A stretch of 7,508 nt of DNA from Comamonadaceae bacterium. Its GTDB lineage: Bacteria > Pseudomonadota > Gammaproteobacteria > Burkholderiales > Burkholderiaceae. The notes beneath the pieces were generated by a model that did no database searches, had not been told where the DNA came from, and was given only the letters and a program-made list of their open reading frames with translations. Made by a program: the position numbers and the translations under genes. Shown one piece after another: positions 1 through 6,146 of the stretch. The DNA lies in the NCBI GenBank assembly GCA_947455875.1, contig CANGSD010000049.1, positions 1-7,508 on the forward strand. The letters run 5' to 3'. How positions within the stretch are numbered: the first letter of the stretch is position 1; each line of letters begins with the position of its first letter.

Positions 1-1229
1 ATCAGTGTCTCGGTCACCATGTGGTCGGTGTGCGCGTCGGCGGTGCGTCCGCCCAGTTCGACCAGCGCGCGGTGGGTGGGCTTGCTCTCGAAGCCTTCTT
101 GCGAGAACTCGATCACTTCGCCGTCGTCGGCCGACACGAAGCCCGCCGGCCCGAACAGATTGGCCTGGCGCAGGCGTCGCTCGCGCATCTCGGGCGTGTC
201 GTCCTTGAAGCCGAAATGCGTCCACACGAAGTCGAAGGCGCCATGGCCCACAGGCTGGATGTGGCGGGTGGACAGGCTATTGACCTGCTGCTGCATGACC
301 ACACTGGGAAAGATCGTGGTCATGGCTGCCGTCGGACCGCCCCACCAGGCCTCGGGCACGATGTCCAGAAAGCGCGGGTCATGCAGTTGCATACTTTGCT
401 TGAAGCTCGAGACCTGGGTGACTTGCTCGCCCGAGTTGGAGGGCTCGCCGGTGCCACGCGTGGAGACCATGCTGCCATGGCGGTGGTGGGCGTCGGTGAC
501 CAGCTGCGATTTGTTGTCGGCGCGCCAGAGTCCGAAGGTCACAAACCAGGTGTGCAGCAGACCCGGGTGATAGGGGTCCTTGATGTTCTCTTGCATCAGC
601 TTCCAGTTGCCCGGAATGCGCTGGCGGTTGTAGCCCAGGATCACCAGCTCACGACCATCGAACGTACGGTCGAAATAGTGGAGAACCTCAGGGCCCAGGT
701 AATCCTCGAAGGACTCGACCGAGTCATCAAACGACGCAAACACCACGCCACCTCGACGCGCCACCTTCAGGCGGGTCAGACCGTGGTCCTCGGTCTTGAA
801 GTCGGCCGGCATGCCGCCGTTGATCTTGCCGTCCTGGCGCACCCCACGGCGAAACGGCACGCCTTGCAGATCACCCTCGAGCGTGTAGCTCCATTGGTGA
901 TAAGGGCAGACCAGTTCCTTGCGGTTGCCATGGCGCTCGCGGCAAAAGCGCATGCCGCGGTGCGCACACACGTTTTCGATCACATGGATGGCATCAGGCG
1001 CGCTGCGCACCATGATCACCGAGCGCTCGCCCACCACCGTGCGCTTGAAATCACCCACCTGGGGCACCTCGGCTTCCAGGCCCACATAGCACCAGTGGCC
1101 GCGGTAGAAAAAGCGCTCAAGCTCCTCGCGGTACAGGGCCTCGTCGGTGTAGGTCATGAAGGGAATGCGGCTGGCGTCGTCCCTCTCCCAGCGCATCCCC
1201 GGGGGAAGGTGCCCCGTGTCTGTGGTCAT
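1..1229 (-). CDS. Rieske non-heme iron aromatic ring-hydroxylating oxygenase, alpha subunit (3' end cut by the window edge)
   Basis: Catalytic large subunit of a ring-hydroxylating oxygenase, which uses O2 and electrons from a reductase to hydroxylate an aromatic substrate in the cytoplasm. 409 residues are visible from the ATG at 1229, with no stop before the left edge. The Rieske [2Fe-2S] ligands are Cys88/His90 (CAHRG) and Cys108/His111 (CPYHQWSY). The catalytic iron site is in NIKDPYHPGLLH, with His221 and His226; Asp218 is the bridging acid, and Asp369 in SADDGE is the probable third ligand. From recalled family sequences it belongs with terephthalate dioxygenase TphA2, salicylate 5-hydroxylase NagG and anthranilate dioxygenase AndAc, so an aromatic carboxylate is a reasonable but unproven substrate. 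TphA2 is about 413 residues, so roughly 10-30 residues are missing. The start is supported by GAGGAG six bases upstream. No beta subunit, ferredoxin or reductase is visible; they could lie to the left. Confidence 0.93.
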   Translation of the reverse strand, partial: MTTDTGHLPPGMRWERDDASRIPFMTYTDEALYREELERFFYRGHWCYVGLEAEVPQVGDFKRTVVGERSVIMVRSAPDAIHVIENVCAHRGMRFCRERHGNRKELVCPYHQWSYTLEGDLQGVPFRRGVRQDGKINGGMPADFKTEDHGLTRLKVARRGGVVFASFDDSVESFEDYLGPEVLHYFDRTFDGRELVILGYNRQRIPGNWKLMQENIKDPYHPGLLHTWFVTFGLWRADNKSQLVTDAHHRHGSMVSTRGTGEPSNSGEQVTQVSSFKQSMQLHDPRFLDIVPEAWWGGPTAAMTTIFPSVVMQQQVNSLSTRHIQPVGHGAFDFVWTHFGFKDDTPEMRERRLRQANLFGPAGFVSADDGEVIEFSQEGFESKPTHRALVELGGRTADAHTDHMVTETL

Positions 1230-1235
1230 GTTGGT

Positions 1236-1241
1236 CTCCTC
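1236..1241 (-). promoter_or_regulatory. Ribosome binding site of the Rieske oxygenase gene
   Basis: On the minus strand the sequence reads GAGGAG, then ACCAAC, then ATG. This is a near-consensus Shine-Dalgarno with a 6-base spacer, and it fixes the start codon at 1229. Confidence 0.8.
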
Positions 1242-1272
1242 GGTCCGCATCCTAGCAGCGCCTGCGCGACCG

Positions 1273-1282
1273 CCCCCCCCCC
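1273..1282. repeat. Homopolymer run of ten C (ten G on the minus strand)
   Basis: Ten consecutive C lie in the divergent intergenic region, 44-53 bases upstream of the Rieske start codon. Read on the minus strand it is a G10 tract in the leader or promoter area of that gene. Such tracts can slip in replication and can alter promoter spacing, but in GC-rich DNA one may also arise by chance. The run is directly visible; any effect is speculative. Confidence 0.9.
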
Positions 1283-1392
1283 GGCCGAGTCTGGAGGGCG
1301 CCGCCCGTATGCGACCGTTGTTGCACCCACCTCACATCTCGCCACACCCCTGCGGCCGCATCGCTCCCTAGCATGGGACCTTGCCCCCGCCC

Positions 1393-1408
1393 ACAGGACC
1401 ACAGGACC
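1393..1408 (+). repeat. 8-bp tandem repeat ACAGGACC x2, carrying the likely ribosome binding site of the 105-residue gene
   Basis: ACAGGACC occurs twice in direct succession, at 1393-1400 and 1401-1408. Each copy carries AGGA. The second AGGA (1403-1406) lies nine bases before the ATG at 1416 and is the best Shine-Dalgarno candidate for that gene; the first is too far away to act directly. Confidence 0.75.
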
Positions 1409-1415
1409 ATCCCCC

Positions 1416-1733
1416 ATGAATTCCCACGAACCGCCCCGAGAGTCACCGGACACCCGTACACGCCCCGTTCGGACCGCGTATGCCCGCATGACCGCCAGCC
1501 AGCACGATATTTCCCGTGCCGACGCCGACTACCAGCGCTTTCGTGCCGCCTACCTCGAGGTGGCCCGGCACGAGCCGGGGCATGAAGTGGCCCTGGCCAT
1601 GATCGGTGCGGATATGGACCGCGCCCACGCCCGCCTGCAAGCGCTCATGGGCCTGCCGCGTCTGCCCTTCACCCACGAGCCCAGCACCGTGGTGCGCCGC
1701 GAGGCCCTGCGCTATACCGAGGAAAACAGCTGA
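1416..1733 (+). CDS. Hypothetical protein, 105 residues
   Basis: I do not recognise this protein. It is probably a real gene because codon third positions are strongly G/C throughout, an AGGA lies nine bases before the ATG, and the composition is that of a soluble protein. Residues 1-25 are rich in Pro, Arg and Thr and look disordered. Residues 34-50 and 57-78 look like two charged helices with many Ala and Leu, the second starting after HEPGH. A short tail ends in RRYTEENS-like polar residues (TEENS at the end). There is no signal peptide, membrane helix or obvious catalytic motif. A second in-frame ATG at 1488 would give 81 residues but has a weaker upstream site. It lies 128 bp ahead of the EPS regulator on the same strand, so it may share a transcript with it, but nothing visible ties it to polysaccharide synthesis. 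The same reading frame stays open to the left across the antisense of the Rieske gene; that extension is not part of this gene. Confidence 0.65.
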   Translation: MNSHEPPRESPDTRTRPVRTAYARMTASQHDISRADADYQRFRAAYLEVARHEPGHEVALAMIGADMDRAHARLQALMGLPRLPFTHEPSTVVRREALRYTEENS

Positions 1734-1861
1734 CTCGGCCTGCCGTGCGCATCCAGGCTCGACGCAGAGCACCGACACCGTGGCACGACAGGGACCTACA
1801 GGCGCGCGCTGTCCTGCTCGCGCACGATCCCTGCCTTCGAGGATTGCGCAAGGCCATCTCC
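1734..1861 (+). promoter_or_regulatory. Leader region upstream of the EPS regulator gene
   Basis: This is 128 bp between the 105-residue gene and the ATG of the LuxR-type regulator. No clear -35/-10 pair is visible. An inverted pair CAGGGA (1789-1794) / TCCCTG (1828-1833) flanks an alternating GC segment, but with arms this short it may be chance. If the EPS operon has its own promoter, this is the nearest place for it; otherwise transcription would enter from the gene upstream. Confidence 0.3.
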
Positions 1862-2611
1862 ATGCTGTCACCTGCTTTCGACCCCGCGGCCCACGCCGTC
1901 CAGTTCATGCAGGTGGCCCAGCAGGGCACCACGCTGACCAGCCGGGACGACTTACGCCGCTGGCTCGGGGGGGAGGTGCAGCGGCTGCTTCCTCACGACG
2001 CGCTGCTGGCGGCTACCGGCGATTTCAGACGCGGCGACGTGCGTGTCGACCTCTTGGTCGTTCAGCCGGCGCAGACCCTGGCGTCGGCCTCGGCCTTGAT
2101 GCCTCTGGCCCATGCACTGCGCGATGGCTGGATCGCCGCGCACCACATACCGTGTCGGGTGGATCTGAGCGATCTGCCGCTGCCCCCGGGCTTGCGTGGG
2201 CTGCGCAGTGCGTGGGTGCATGGCCTGGGTGAAGGTCTTCCCCCCAACGAACGGGTCATTGGCTTGCTGGGGCCGGGGGCGTCGTTTGGCGAGCACGCGG
2301 CGCAGGCCTTACGCCTGCTGCAGCCGTTCATCGATGCGGCACTGCGCCGTCTGCCGCAGGCTGCGGCCCGCAACGGGCTGTGCCTCGCGGGCCTGGAGGG
2401 TCTGGCGCCTGCACGCCTGCCTCTGAGCGAGCGCGAACGACAGATCATGTCTTGGGTGGCCATGGGCAAGACCAACCCGGAGATCGGCTGCATCCTGCAT
2501 ATCAGCGAGTTCACCGTGAAGAATCACCTCAAAAGTATCTACACCAAGCTCGATGTCACCAACCGCGCGCAGGCGGTGGCCAAGCTCACGGGTCTGCGCG
2601 TTCATGCCTGA
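1862..2611 (+). CDS. epsA: LuxR-type transcriptional regulator of exopolysaccharide synthesis, EpsA-like
   Basis: Likely DNA-binding regulator of the operon that follows. Residues 187-243 form a LuxR/FixJ-type helix-turn-helix: LSERERQIMSWVAMGKTNPEIG, the recognition helix ISEFTVKNHLKSIYTKL, then the typical DVTNRAQAV. Residues 1-180 form an N-terminal domain without the phospho-acceptor layout of a receiver domain and without a recognisable autoinducer-binding domain. This matches the EpsA family of XrtB/PEP-CTERM-associated clusters, whose members are about 250 residues. The ATG at 1862 gives 249 residues and has AAGG eight bases upstream. An in-frame GTG at 1745 would add 39 Arg-rich residues and is less likely. 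The gene overlaps the next one by 8 bases, so the two are co-transcribed and probably translationally coupled. The signal sensed is unknown. Confidence 0.85.
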   Translation: MLSPAFDPAAHAVQFMQVAQQGTTLTSRDDLRRWLGGEVQRLLPHDALLAATGDFRRGDVRVDLLVVQPAQTLASASALMPLAHALRDGWIAAHHIPCRVDLSDLPLPPGLRGLRSAWVHGLGEGLPPNERVIGLLGPGASFGEHAAQALRLLQPFIDAALRRLPQAAARNGLCLAGLEGLAPARLPLSERERQIMSWVAMGKTNPEIGCILHISEFTVKNHLKSIYTKLDVTNRAQAVAKLTGLRVHA

Positions 2612-4025
2612 GACCTCGTCGCTGGCGCCGACCGTCGACGCCGCGCCCACCGGCCTGCCCGAGGCCACAGCGCAGGGTCGTCTGCCGCAGGCGGTGCGTA
2701 CGCTGGTAGACCCCCTGGCGGCGGCCCTGTCGCTGTGGGTGCTGGTCGTGTGGTTCGAAGGCGGGATCACACCCACCTGGTTGTGGGTGTCGGTACTGGC
2801 CTTTGCCCTGGCCTTTCCAGGTCGCGCGCGGGCGTCCTTGCCCCTGCACGCGCTGGCGCTACGGGTGCTGGCCGGCTGGCTGTGGGTGGCGGCCCTCTTG
2901 CTGTTTGCCGGTCAGGTCACGGGCCAGTTGGCGCAGCTGTCGCCCCGCGTGCTCCTGCATTGGCTCTGGTTTGCGCCGACCCTCCAACTGGCGGGGCACC
3001 TGGCCCTGCGACGCGCGCAGCCCTGGCTTGCACGCTTGCAAGGGCCGCCCCTGCGGGCGGTGGTGGTGGGCCTGAACCCGCAAGGGCAGGCCTTGGCCGA
3101 GCGCTTGCAGGCCGCGGTGCATGGTGGCATCACGCTGGTGGGCTGCTTTGACGATCGCAGCCCCGAGCGCACACCGGCCGCGAACGGGCACGCGCGCCTG
3201 GGCGCGCTGGCCGATGTGGCCGCCTACGCCAAGCGCCAGCGCGTGCACCTGGTGTATCTGTCGCTGCCCATGGCGTCGCAGCCCCGCATACGGGCCCTGC
3301 TCGAGGACTTGCAGGACACCACCGCCTCGGTCTACTTCGTACCCGATCTGTTCGTGACCGACTTGATCCAGGGGCGTGCAGACACGGTCTGCGGCCTGCC
3401 GGTGATCAGCGTGTGCGAGACCCCGTTTCGCGGGCCGGCCGGTTTACTCAAACGCATGTCTGATCTGGTGATCGCGAGCATGTCCTTGGTCCTGCTCATG
3501 CCTCTGATGGCGGTTCTGGCGGTGGCGGTCAAGTTGTCTTCACCGGGCCCGGTGATTTTTCGTCAGCGCCGCTACGGCCTGGATGGCCAAGAAATCATCG
3601 TCTACAAGTTTCGCTCCATGACCGTGGTGGAAGATGGCCCCACCATCGTGCAAGCGCAGCGCGGGGACGCGCGCATCACGCCGCTCGGCGCCTTCATGCG
3701 CCGCACCTCGCTGGACGAACTACCCCAATTCATCAACGTGCTGCAAGGGCGTATGAGCGTGGTCGGCCCGCGCCCCCACGCAGTGGCCCACAACGAGCTG
3801 TATCGCACCCAGATCCGCAGCTACATGGTGCGCCACAAGGTGCGTCCGGGCATCACGGGCTGGGCCCAGGTGAATGGCTTGCGTGGCGAGACGCAATCAC
3901 TCGAGCGCATGCAGGCCCGGGTGCGCCTGGACCTGGAGTACCTGCGGCGGTGGTCGCTGGGTCTGGATCTAGTCATCATCGCGCGCACGGTGCGACTGGT
4001 GTTCAAGGATTCGGCTGCGTATTGA
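2604..4025 (+). CDS. epsB: Undecaprenyl-phosphate sugar-1-phosphate transferase (initiating EPS glycosyltransferase), EpsB/WcaJ-like
   Basis: Inner-membrane enzyme that starts EPS repeat-unit synthesis by moving a sugar-1-phosphate (usually glucose or galactose) from a UDP-sugar to undecaprenyl phosphate. It has 473 residues, normal for the large polyprenyl-phosphate hexose-1-phosphate transferases. Four hydrophobic segments lie at about 36-51, 59-71, 82-102 and 116-134. A Rossmann-like soluble region with VVGLNPQG follows from about 150 to 270. A membrane hairpin lies at 288-310 after KRMSD (Asp287), and the catalytic bacterial sugar transferase domain completes the protein. Signature motifs are SPGP (313-316), FRQRRYG, YKFRSM (334-339), SLDELPQ with the catalytic Asp371-Glu372 pair, SVVGPRP (385-391) and PGITGWAQVNGLRGET (415-430). 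Glucose or galactose specificity cannot be read from the sequence. The chosen ATG lies inside the end of epsA (ATGCCTGA); the upstream site is weak, which fits translation coupled to epsA. An upstream in-frame start at 2553 lies deep in the epsA helix-turn-helix coding region and is unlikely. Confidence 0.92.
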   Translation: MPETSSLAPTVDAAPTGLPEATAQGRLPQAVRTLVDPLAAALSLWVLVVWFEGGITPTWLWVSVLAFALAFPGRARASLPLHALALRVLAGWLWVAALLLFAGQVTGQLAQLSPRVLLHWLWFAPTLQLAGHLALRRAQPWLARLQGPPLRAVVVGLNPQGQALAERLQAAVHGGITLVGCFDDRSPERTPAANGHARLGALADVAAYAKRQRVHLVYLSLPMASQPRIRALLEDLQDTTASVYFVPDLFVTDLIQGRADTVCGLPVISVCETPFRGPAGLLKRMSDLVIASMSLVLLMPLMAVLAVAVKLSSPGPVIFRQRRYGLDGQEIIVYKFRSMTVVEDGPTIVQAQRGDARITPLGAFMRRTSLDELPQFINVLQGRMSVVGPRPHAVAHNELYRTQIRSYMVRHKVRPGITGWAQVNGLRGETQSLERMQARVRLDLEYLRRWSLGLDLVIIARTVRLVFKDSAAY

Positions 4026-4073
4026 GCGGCACAGGCCCCTAGCCCGATCGGACCATTGCTGGGGTTGCGCCGC
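4026..4073 (+). other. Imperfect stem-loop in the epsB-epsL gap
   Basis: Immediately after the epsB stop, GCGGC (4026-4030) can pair with GCCGC (4069-4073). Inside that, CCCC-T-AGC (4036-4043) can pair with GCTGGGG (4058-4064), leaving one bulged T. The loop contains the palindrome CCGATCGG (4044-4051). No T-run follows, so it does not look like an intrinsic terminator. It might protect or process the mRNA or reduce read-through to epsL. Pairing was judged by eye, with no folding energy calculated. Confidence 0.35.
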
Positions 4074-4103
4074 ATCGACACCATGCAGGTGATCGATGGC
4101 GAA

Positions 4104-4108
4104 AAGGA
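4104..4108 (+). promoter_or_regulatory. Ribosome binding site that selects the GTG start of epsL
   Basis: AAGGA is followed by a 6-base spacer and GTG at 4115. This spacing, together with a signal peptide beginning exactly at that codon, decides the start. An ATG at 4096 is in a different frame and does not encode this protein. Confidence 0.75.
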
Positions 4109-4114
4109 TCTGGC

Positions 4115-5284
4115 GTGAAGCATCTCCCCCTGACCTGCACCTGTGTGACGCTCCTGAACCTCATGACCTGCCATGCCGCGCGCGCGCAGGCCGGCACCGA
4201 TGCGCCCGCTCCGGTGCTGGCCTTGCATGCCCAGGCCTCCGTCGAGCACGACTCCAACATCCTGCGCGCGGCCAACGCAGTGTCCGATCAGATCCTCGGC
4301 CTGAACGCCGGGCTTCGGCTGGACAAGCGCTACGGCCTGCAGCGTGTGACTTTGCAGGCCCAGGCCCATCACTATCAGTTTCGTGACTCTTCGAACCTGG
4401 ACTATTCCACGTTCACCTACGAGGGCGCCTGGAATCTGCAAATGACGCCCTACCTCCTTGGCGTGTTCAGCGCCGACCGTCGTCAATTCCGCGACATCAC
4501 CAACGCCACCACCACGGGCGCGATCGCCCTGCGCACCGAGCGCCGTGAGGGCGCCGAGTTCACATTCCTAGGACGTGGGGGCTGGCGCACCCTGGCAGGC
4601 GTGCGCCACAACCGCAGCCGCAGCGACGATCCGCGCTCGCTCGAGTCCAGCCCCACCATCACCAGCATCCTGATCGGCGGCGGGTATGAGTTTGCGTCGG
4701 GCGCCTTGCTCACAGGCCAGGTACGACGCGGCGATGGCGACTACGGCGTCGGCGCCGCAGGCGTCGACTTTCGCGAGACCGAACCCTCGGTGGCACTGCG
4801 CTGGCCCGTCAGCGACAAGACCACCTTCGATGCGCGCGTCGGCCACCTCGATCGCAGCCACGATGGCGCACCCGCGCGCGACTTCAAAGGTTTTGTGGGC
4901 ACCAGCGCGCTGCGCTGGGAGTACTCGCCGCGCACCTGGCTGGAGGCGGGCTTCGGACGCGACCTGGGCAGCTATGAGTTCAACGGCGGCGGCTCGATCC
5001 GCGGTTGGCGCGGCTTCATTGCCCCGACCTGGAAGCCCACCGAGAAAACCGCGCTGCGCCTGCGCCATGCGATGGAGCGTCGCGACTGGCGTGTGGTGTC
5101 GTCCGCCTCGCCGGATCTGGGGCGTGAAGACCGTACCCGCTGGACCACGCTGGCGCTGGAGTGGACGCCACGGCGCTTCCTGGAGCTCACGGCCACCGCC
5201 CGCCACGAGCGACGCCACACCAATCTCACGGGCCTGGACTTTCGCTCCAATGGCCTGACCCTGGCCGCGCGTCTGAATTTTTGA
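4115..5284 (+). CDS. epsL: Outer-membrane beta-barrel protein of EPS export, EpsL-like
   Basis: Predicted outer-membrane protein of 389 residues, probably part of the polysaccharide secretion path. Residues 1-24 form a signal peptide (MKHLPL, then a hydrophobic stretch), with a likely cut after ARA (22-24). The mature protein starts with the EHDSNILR motif (44-51), which resembles the conserved DSN segment of EpsL-family proteins. The rest consists of alternating polar and hydrophobic strands with many aromatic residues and charged turns, and it ends AARLNF, with the terminal Phe expected for recognition by the BAM barrel-assembly machinery. No enzyme motif is seen. The gene starts with GTG behind AAGGA. 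It lies 89 bp after epsB and 25 bp before epsE, so it belongs to the operon. In the methanolan-type clusters EpsL is known as the beta-barrel component; a pore role is inferred. A general porin-like protein is the alternative, but the location argues for EPS. Confidence 0.83.
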   Translation: MKHLPLTCTCVTLLNLMTCHAARAQAGTDAPAPVLALHAQASVEHDSNILRAANAVSDQILGLNAGLRLDKRYGLQRVTLQAQAHHYQFRDSSNLDYSTFTYEGAWNLQMTPYLLGVFSADRRQFRDITNATTTGAIALRTERREGAEFTFLGRGGWRTLAGVRHNRSRSDDPRSLESSPTITSILIGGGYEFASGALLTGQVRRGDGDYGVGAAGVDFRETEPSVALRWPVSDKTTFDARVGHLDRSHDGAPARDFKGFVGTSALRWEYSPRTWLEAGFGRDLGSYEFNGGGSIRGWRGFIAPTWKPTEKTALRLRHAMERRDWRVVSSASPDLGREDRTRWTTLALEWTPRRFLELTATARHERRHTNLTGLDFRSNGLTLAARLNF

Positions 5285-5298
5285 TTCGTCTTTTTTCT

Positions 5299-5304
5299 GG
5301 AGGT
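5299..5304 (+). promoter_or_regulatory. Ribosome binding site that selects the GTG start of epsE
   Basis: GGAGGT, a near-perfect Shine-Dalgarno, is followed by 5 bases and GTG at 5310. The signal peptide starts at the same codon, which confirms the GTG start. Confidence 0.85.
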
Positions 5305-5309
5305 GCACC

Positions 5310-6122
5310 GTGTCTGCCTTGGCTGTCCTGTTTCGTGGCTGCGTGTTTGCCTGTGTGGCGTGCCTGGGGGTGTGGGGGTCGGCCTGGGCCGCCAGCCCGG
5401 AATACCGTCTGGGTGCGGGCGACGCCATCCGTGTGCATGTCTTTCAAAACCCGGACCTCACGCTCGATGCGCGTGTGTCCGAGAACGGCACCATCAGCTA
5501 TCCCCTGGTGGGCAGCCTGTCGCTGGGAGGCTTGTCTCTGAGCGAAGCCGAGCAGCGTATTGCCCAGGCCCTGCGCGAAGGTCACTTCCTGAAATCACCG
5601 CAGGTGACCCTGAACGTGTTGCAGGTGCGGGGCAGCCAGGTCGCGGTGCTCGGTCAGGTGGCGCGCCCGGGGCGCTTCACGCTGGAGACCTCGAATGTGC
5701 GCGCCAGCGAGATGCTGGCGGCCGCCGGTGGCGTGACCGCCTTGGGCGATGACGCGGTGGTGGTCACTGGCGTGCGCGCGGGTGTGCCGTTTCGGCGGGT
5801 GATCGATATCCCCGGTCTGTTCACGGGCCAGTCGGCTCAGGACGACCTGGTGCTCGCCGCGGGCGATGCCCTGTATGTCCCGCGTGCCCCTGTGTTCTAC
5901 CTCTCTGGCGAGGCGCAAAGGCCTGGCCCCTACCGCATCGAGCGCGGGATGACGGTGATGCAGGCCCTGGCTGCCGGCGGCGGCATCACGCCGCGTGGCA
6001 GCCAGAACCGTCTGCGCCTGCACCGCGCCGGGTCCGATGGCGTTGTGGTGCAGTCCGTGCCGCAACTGACCGATCCCGTACAGCCCAATGACGTGCTGTT
6101 CGTGCGCGAGAGCCTGTTCTGA
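5310..6122 (+). CDS. epsE: Periplasmic polysaccharide export protein with SLBB domains, EpsE-like (short OPX protein)
   Basis: Outer-membrane polysaccharide export (OPX, Wza-related) protein of 270 residues that guides the polymer through the periplasm toward the outer membrane. Residues 1-27 are a signal peptide ending AWA, followed by ASPEYRLGAGDAIRVHVF, the typical opening of the Poly_export domain (about 30-105). Two SLBB domains follow at about 108-190 (VAVLGQVARPGRF) and 194-266 (FYLSGEAQRPGPY). Wza itself is a lipoprotein with a C-terminal helix that forms the outer-membrane pore. Here none of Cys11, Cys15 and Cys18 sits in a proper lipobox, and the chain ends right after the second SLBB domain (VRESLF). 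The protein is therefore probably soluble and periplasmic and needs a partner to cross the membrane. The beta-barrel gene directly upstream is the obvious candidate. Length and layout agree with the EpsE family. Confidence 0.9.
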   Translation: MSALAVLFRGCVFACVACLGVWGSAWAASPEYRLGAGDAIRVHVFQNPDLTLDARVSENGTISYPLVGSLSLGGLSLSEAEQRIAQALREGHFLKSPQVTLNVLQVRGSQVAVLGQVARPGRFTLETSNVRASEMLAAAGGVTALGDDAVVVTGVRAGVPFRRVIDIPGLFTGQSAQDDLVLAAGDALYVPRAPVFYLSGEAQRPGPYRIERGMTVMQALAAGGGITPRGSQNRLRLHRAGSDGVVVQSVPQLTDPVQPNDVLFVRESLF

Positions 6123-6137
6123 ATCCATCACCTACTC

Positions 6138-6141
6138 GGAG
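6138..6141 (+). promoter_or_regulatory. Ribosome binding site of epsF
   Basis: GGAG lies 5 bases before the ATG at 6147, in the 24-bp gap after epsE, and supports that start. Confidence 0.65.
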
Positions 6142-6146
6142 CCGCC

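Larger units (their letters stand above)
1230..1415. promoter_or_regulatory. Divergent intergenic region between the Rieske gene and the 105-residue gene
   Basis: This 186-bp stretch separates two outward-facing genes and should hold the promoter for each, because both begin here. I could not find a convincing sigma-70 -35/-10 pair on either strand; TTGCAC at 1321-1326 has no matching -10 box at normal spacing. The region holds a ten-base C run (1273-1282) and an 8-bp tandem repeat (1393-1408), listed separately. Its role as a promoter region is inferred from gene orientation alone. Confidence 0.45.

Noticed and set aside
1781..1796. Sigma-54-like TGGCAC ahead of epsA
   Set aside because: The -24-like half is present, but no TTGC-type -12 half follows at the required spacing.
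1798..1812. GC-rich dyad ACAG...CTGT in the epsA leader
   Set aside because: The arms are only four bases long with an alternating GC centre, which is expected by chance in this DNA.
1745..1861. Extended epsA start at the GTG at 1745
   Set aside because: It would add 39 Arg-rich residues absent from the usual family length of about 250, and it lacks a good ribosome binding site. The ATG at 1862 fits better.
1443..1871. 142-codon minus-strand frame opposite the 105-residue gene
   Set aside because: I saw no good ribosome binding site, and it also crosses the epsA leader and start. The plus-strand gene has better start signals and codon pattern.
2553..2603. Extended epsB start at 2553
   Set aside because: It would place 17 extra residues over the epsA helix-turn-helix coding region. 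The ATG at 2604 at the gene junction is more natural.
5291..5296. Run of six T after epsL as a terminator
   Set aside because: No GC-rich hairpin precedes it, and epsE starts 14 bases later in the same operon.
4568..5428. 286-codon open frame on the minus strand
   Set aside because: It is antisense to epsL and the start of epsE. Those have good ribosome binding sites and signal peptides; this has neither.
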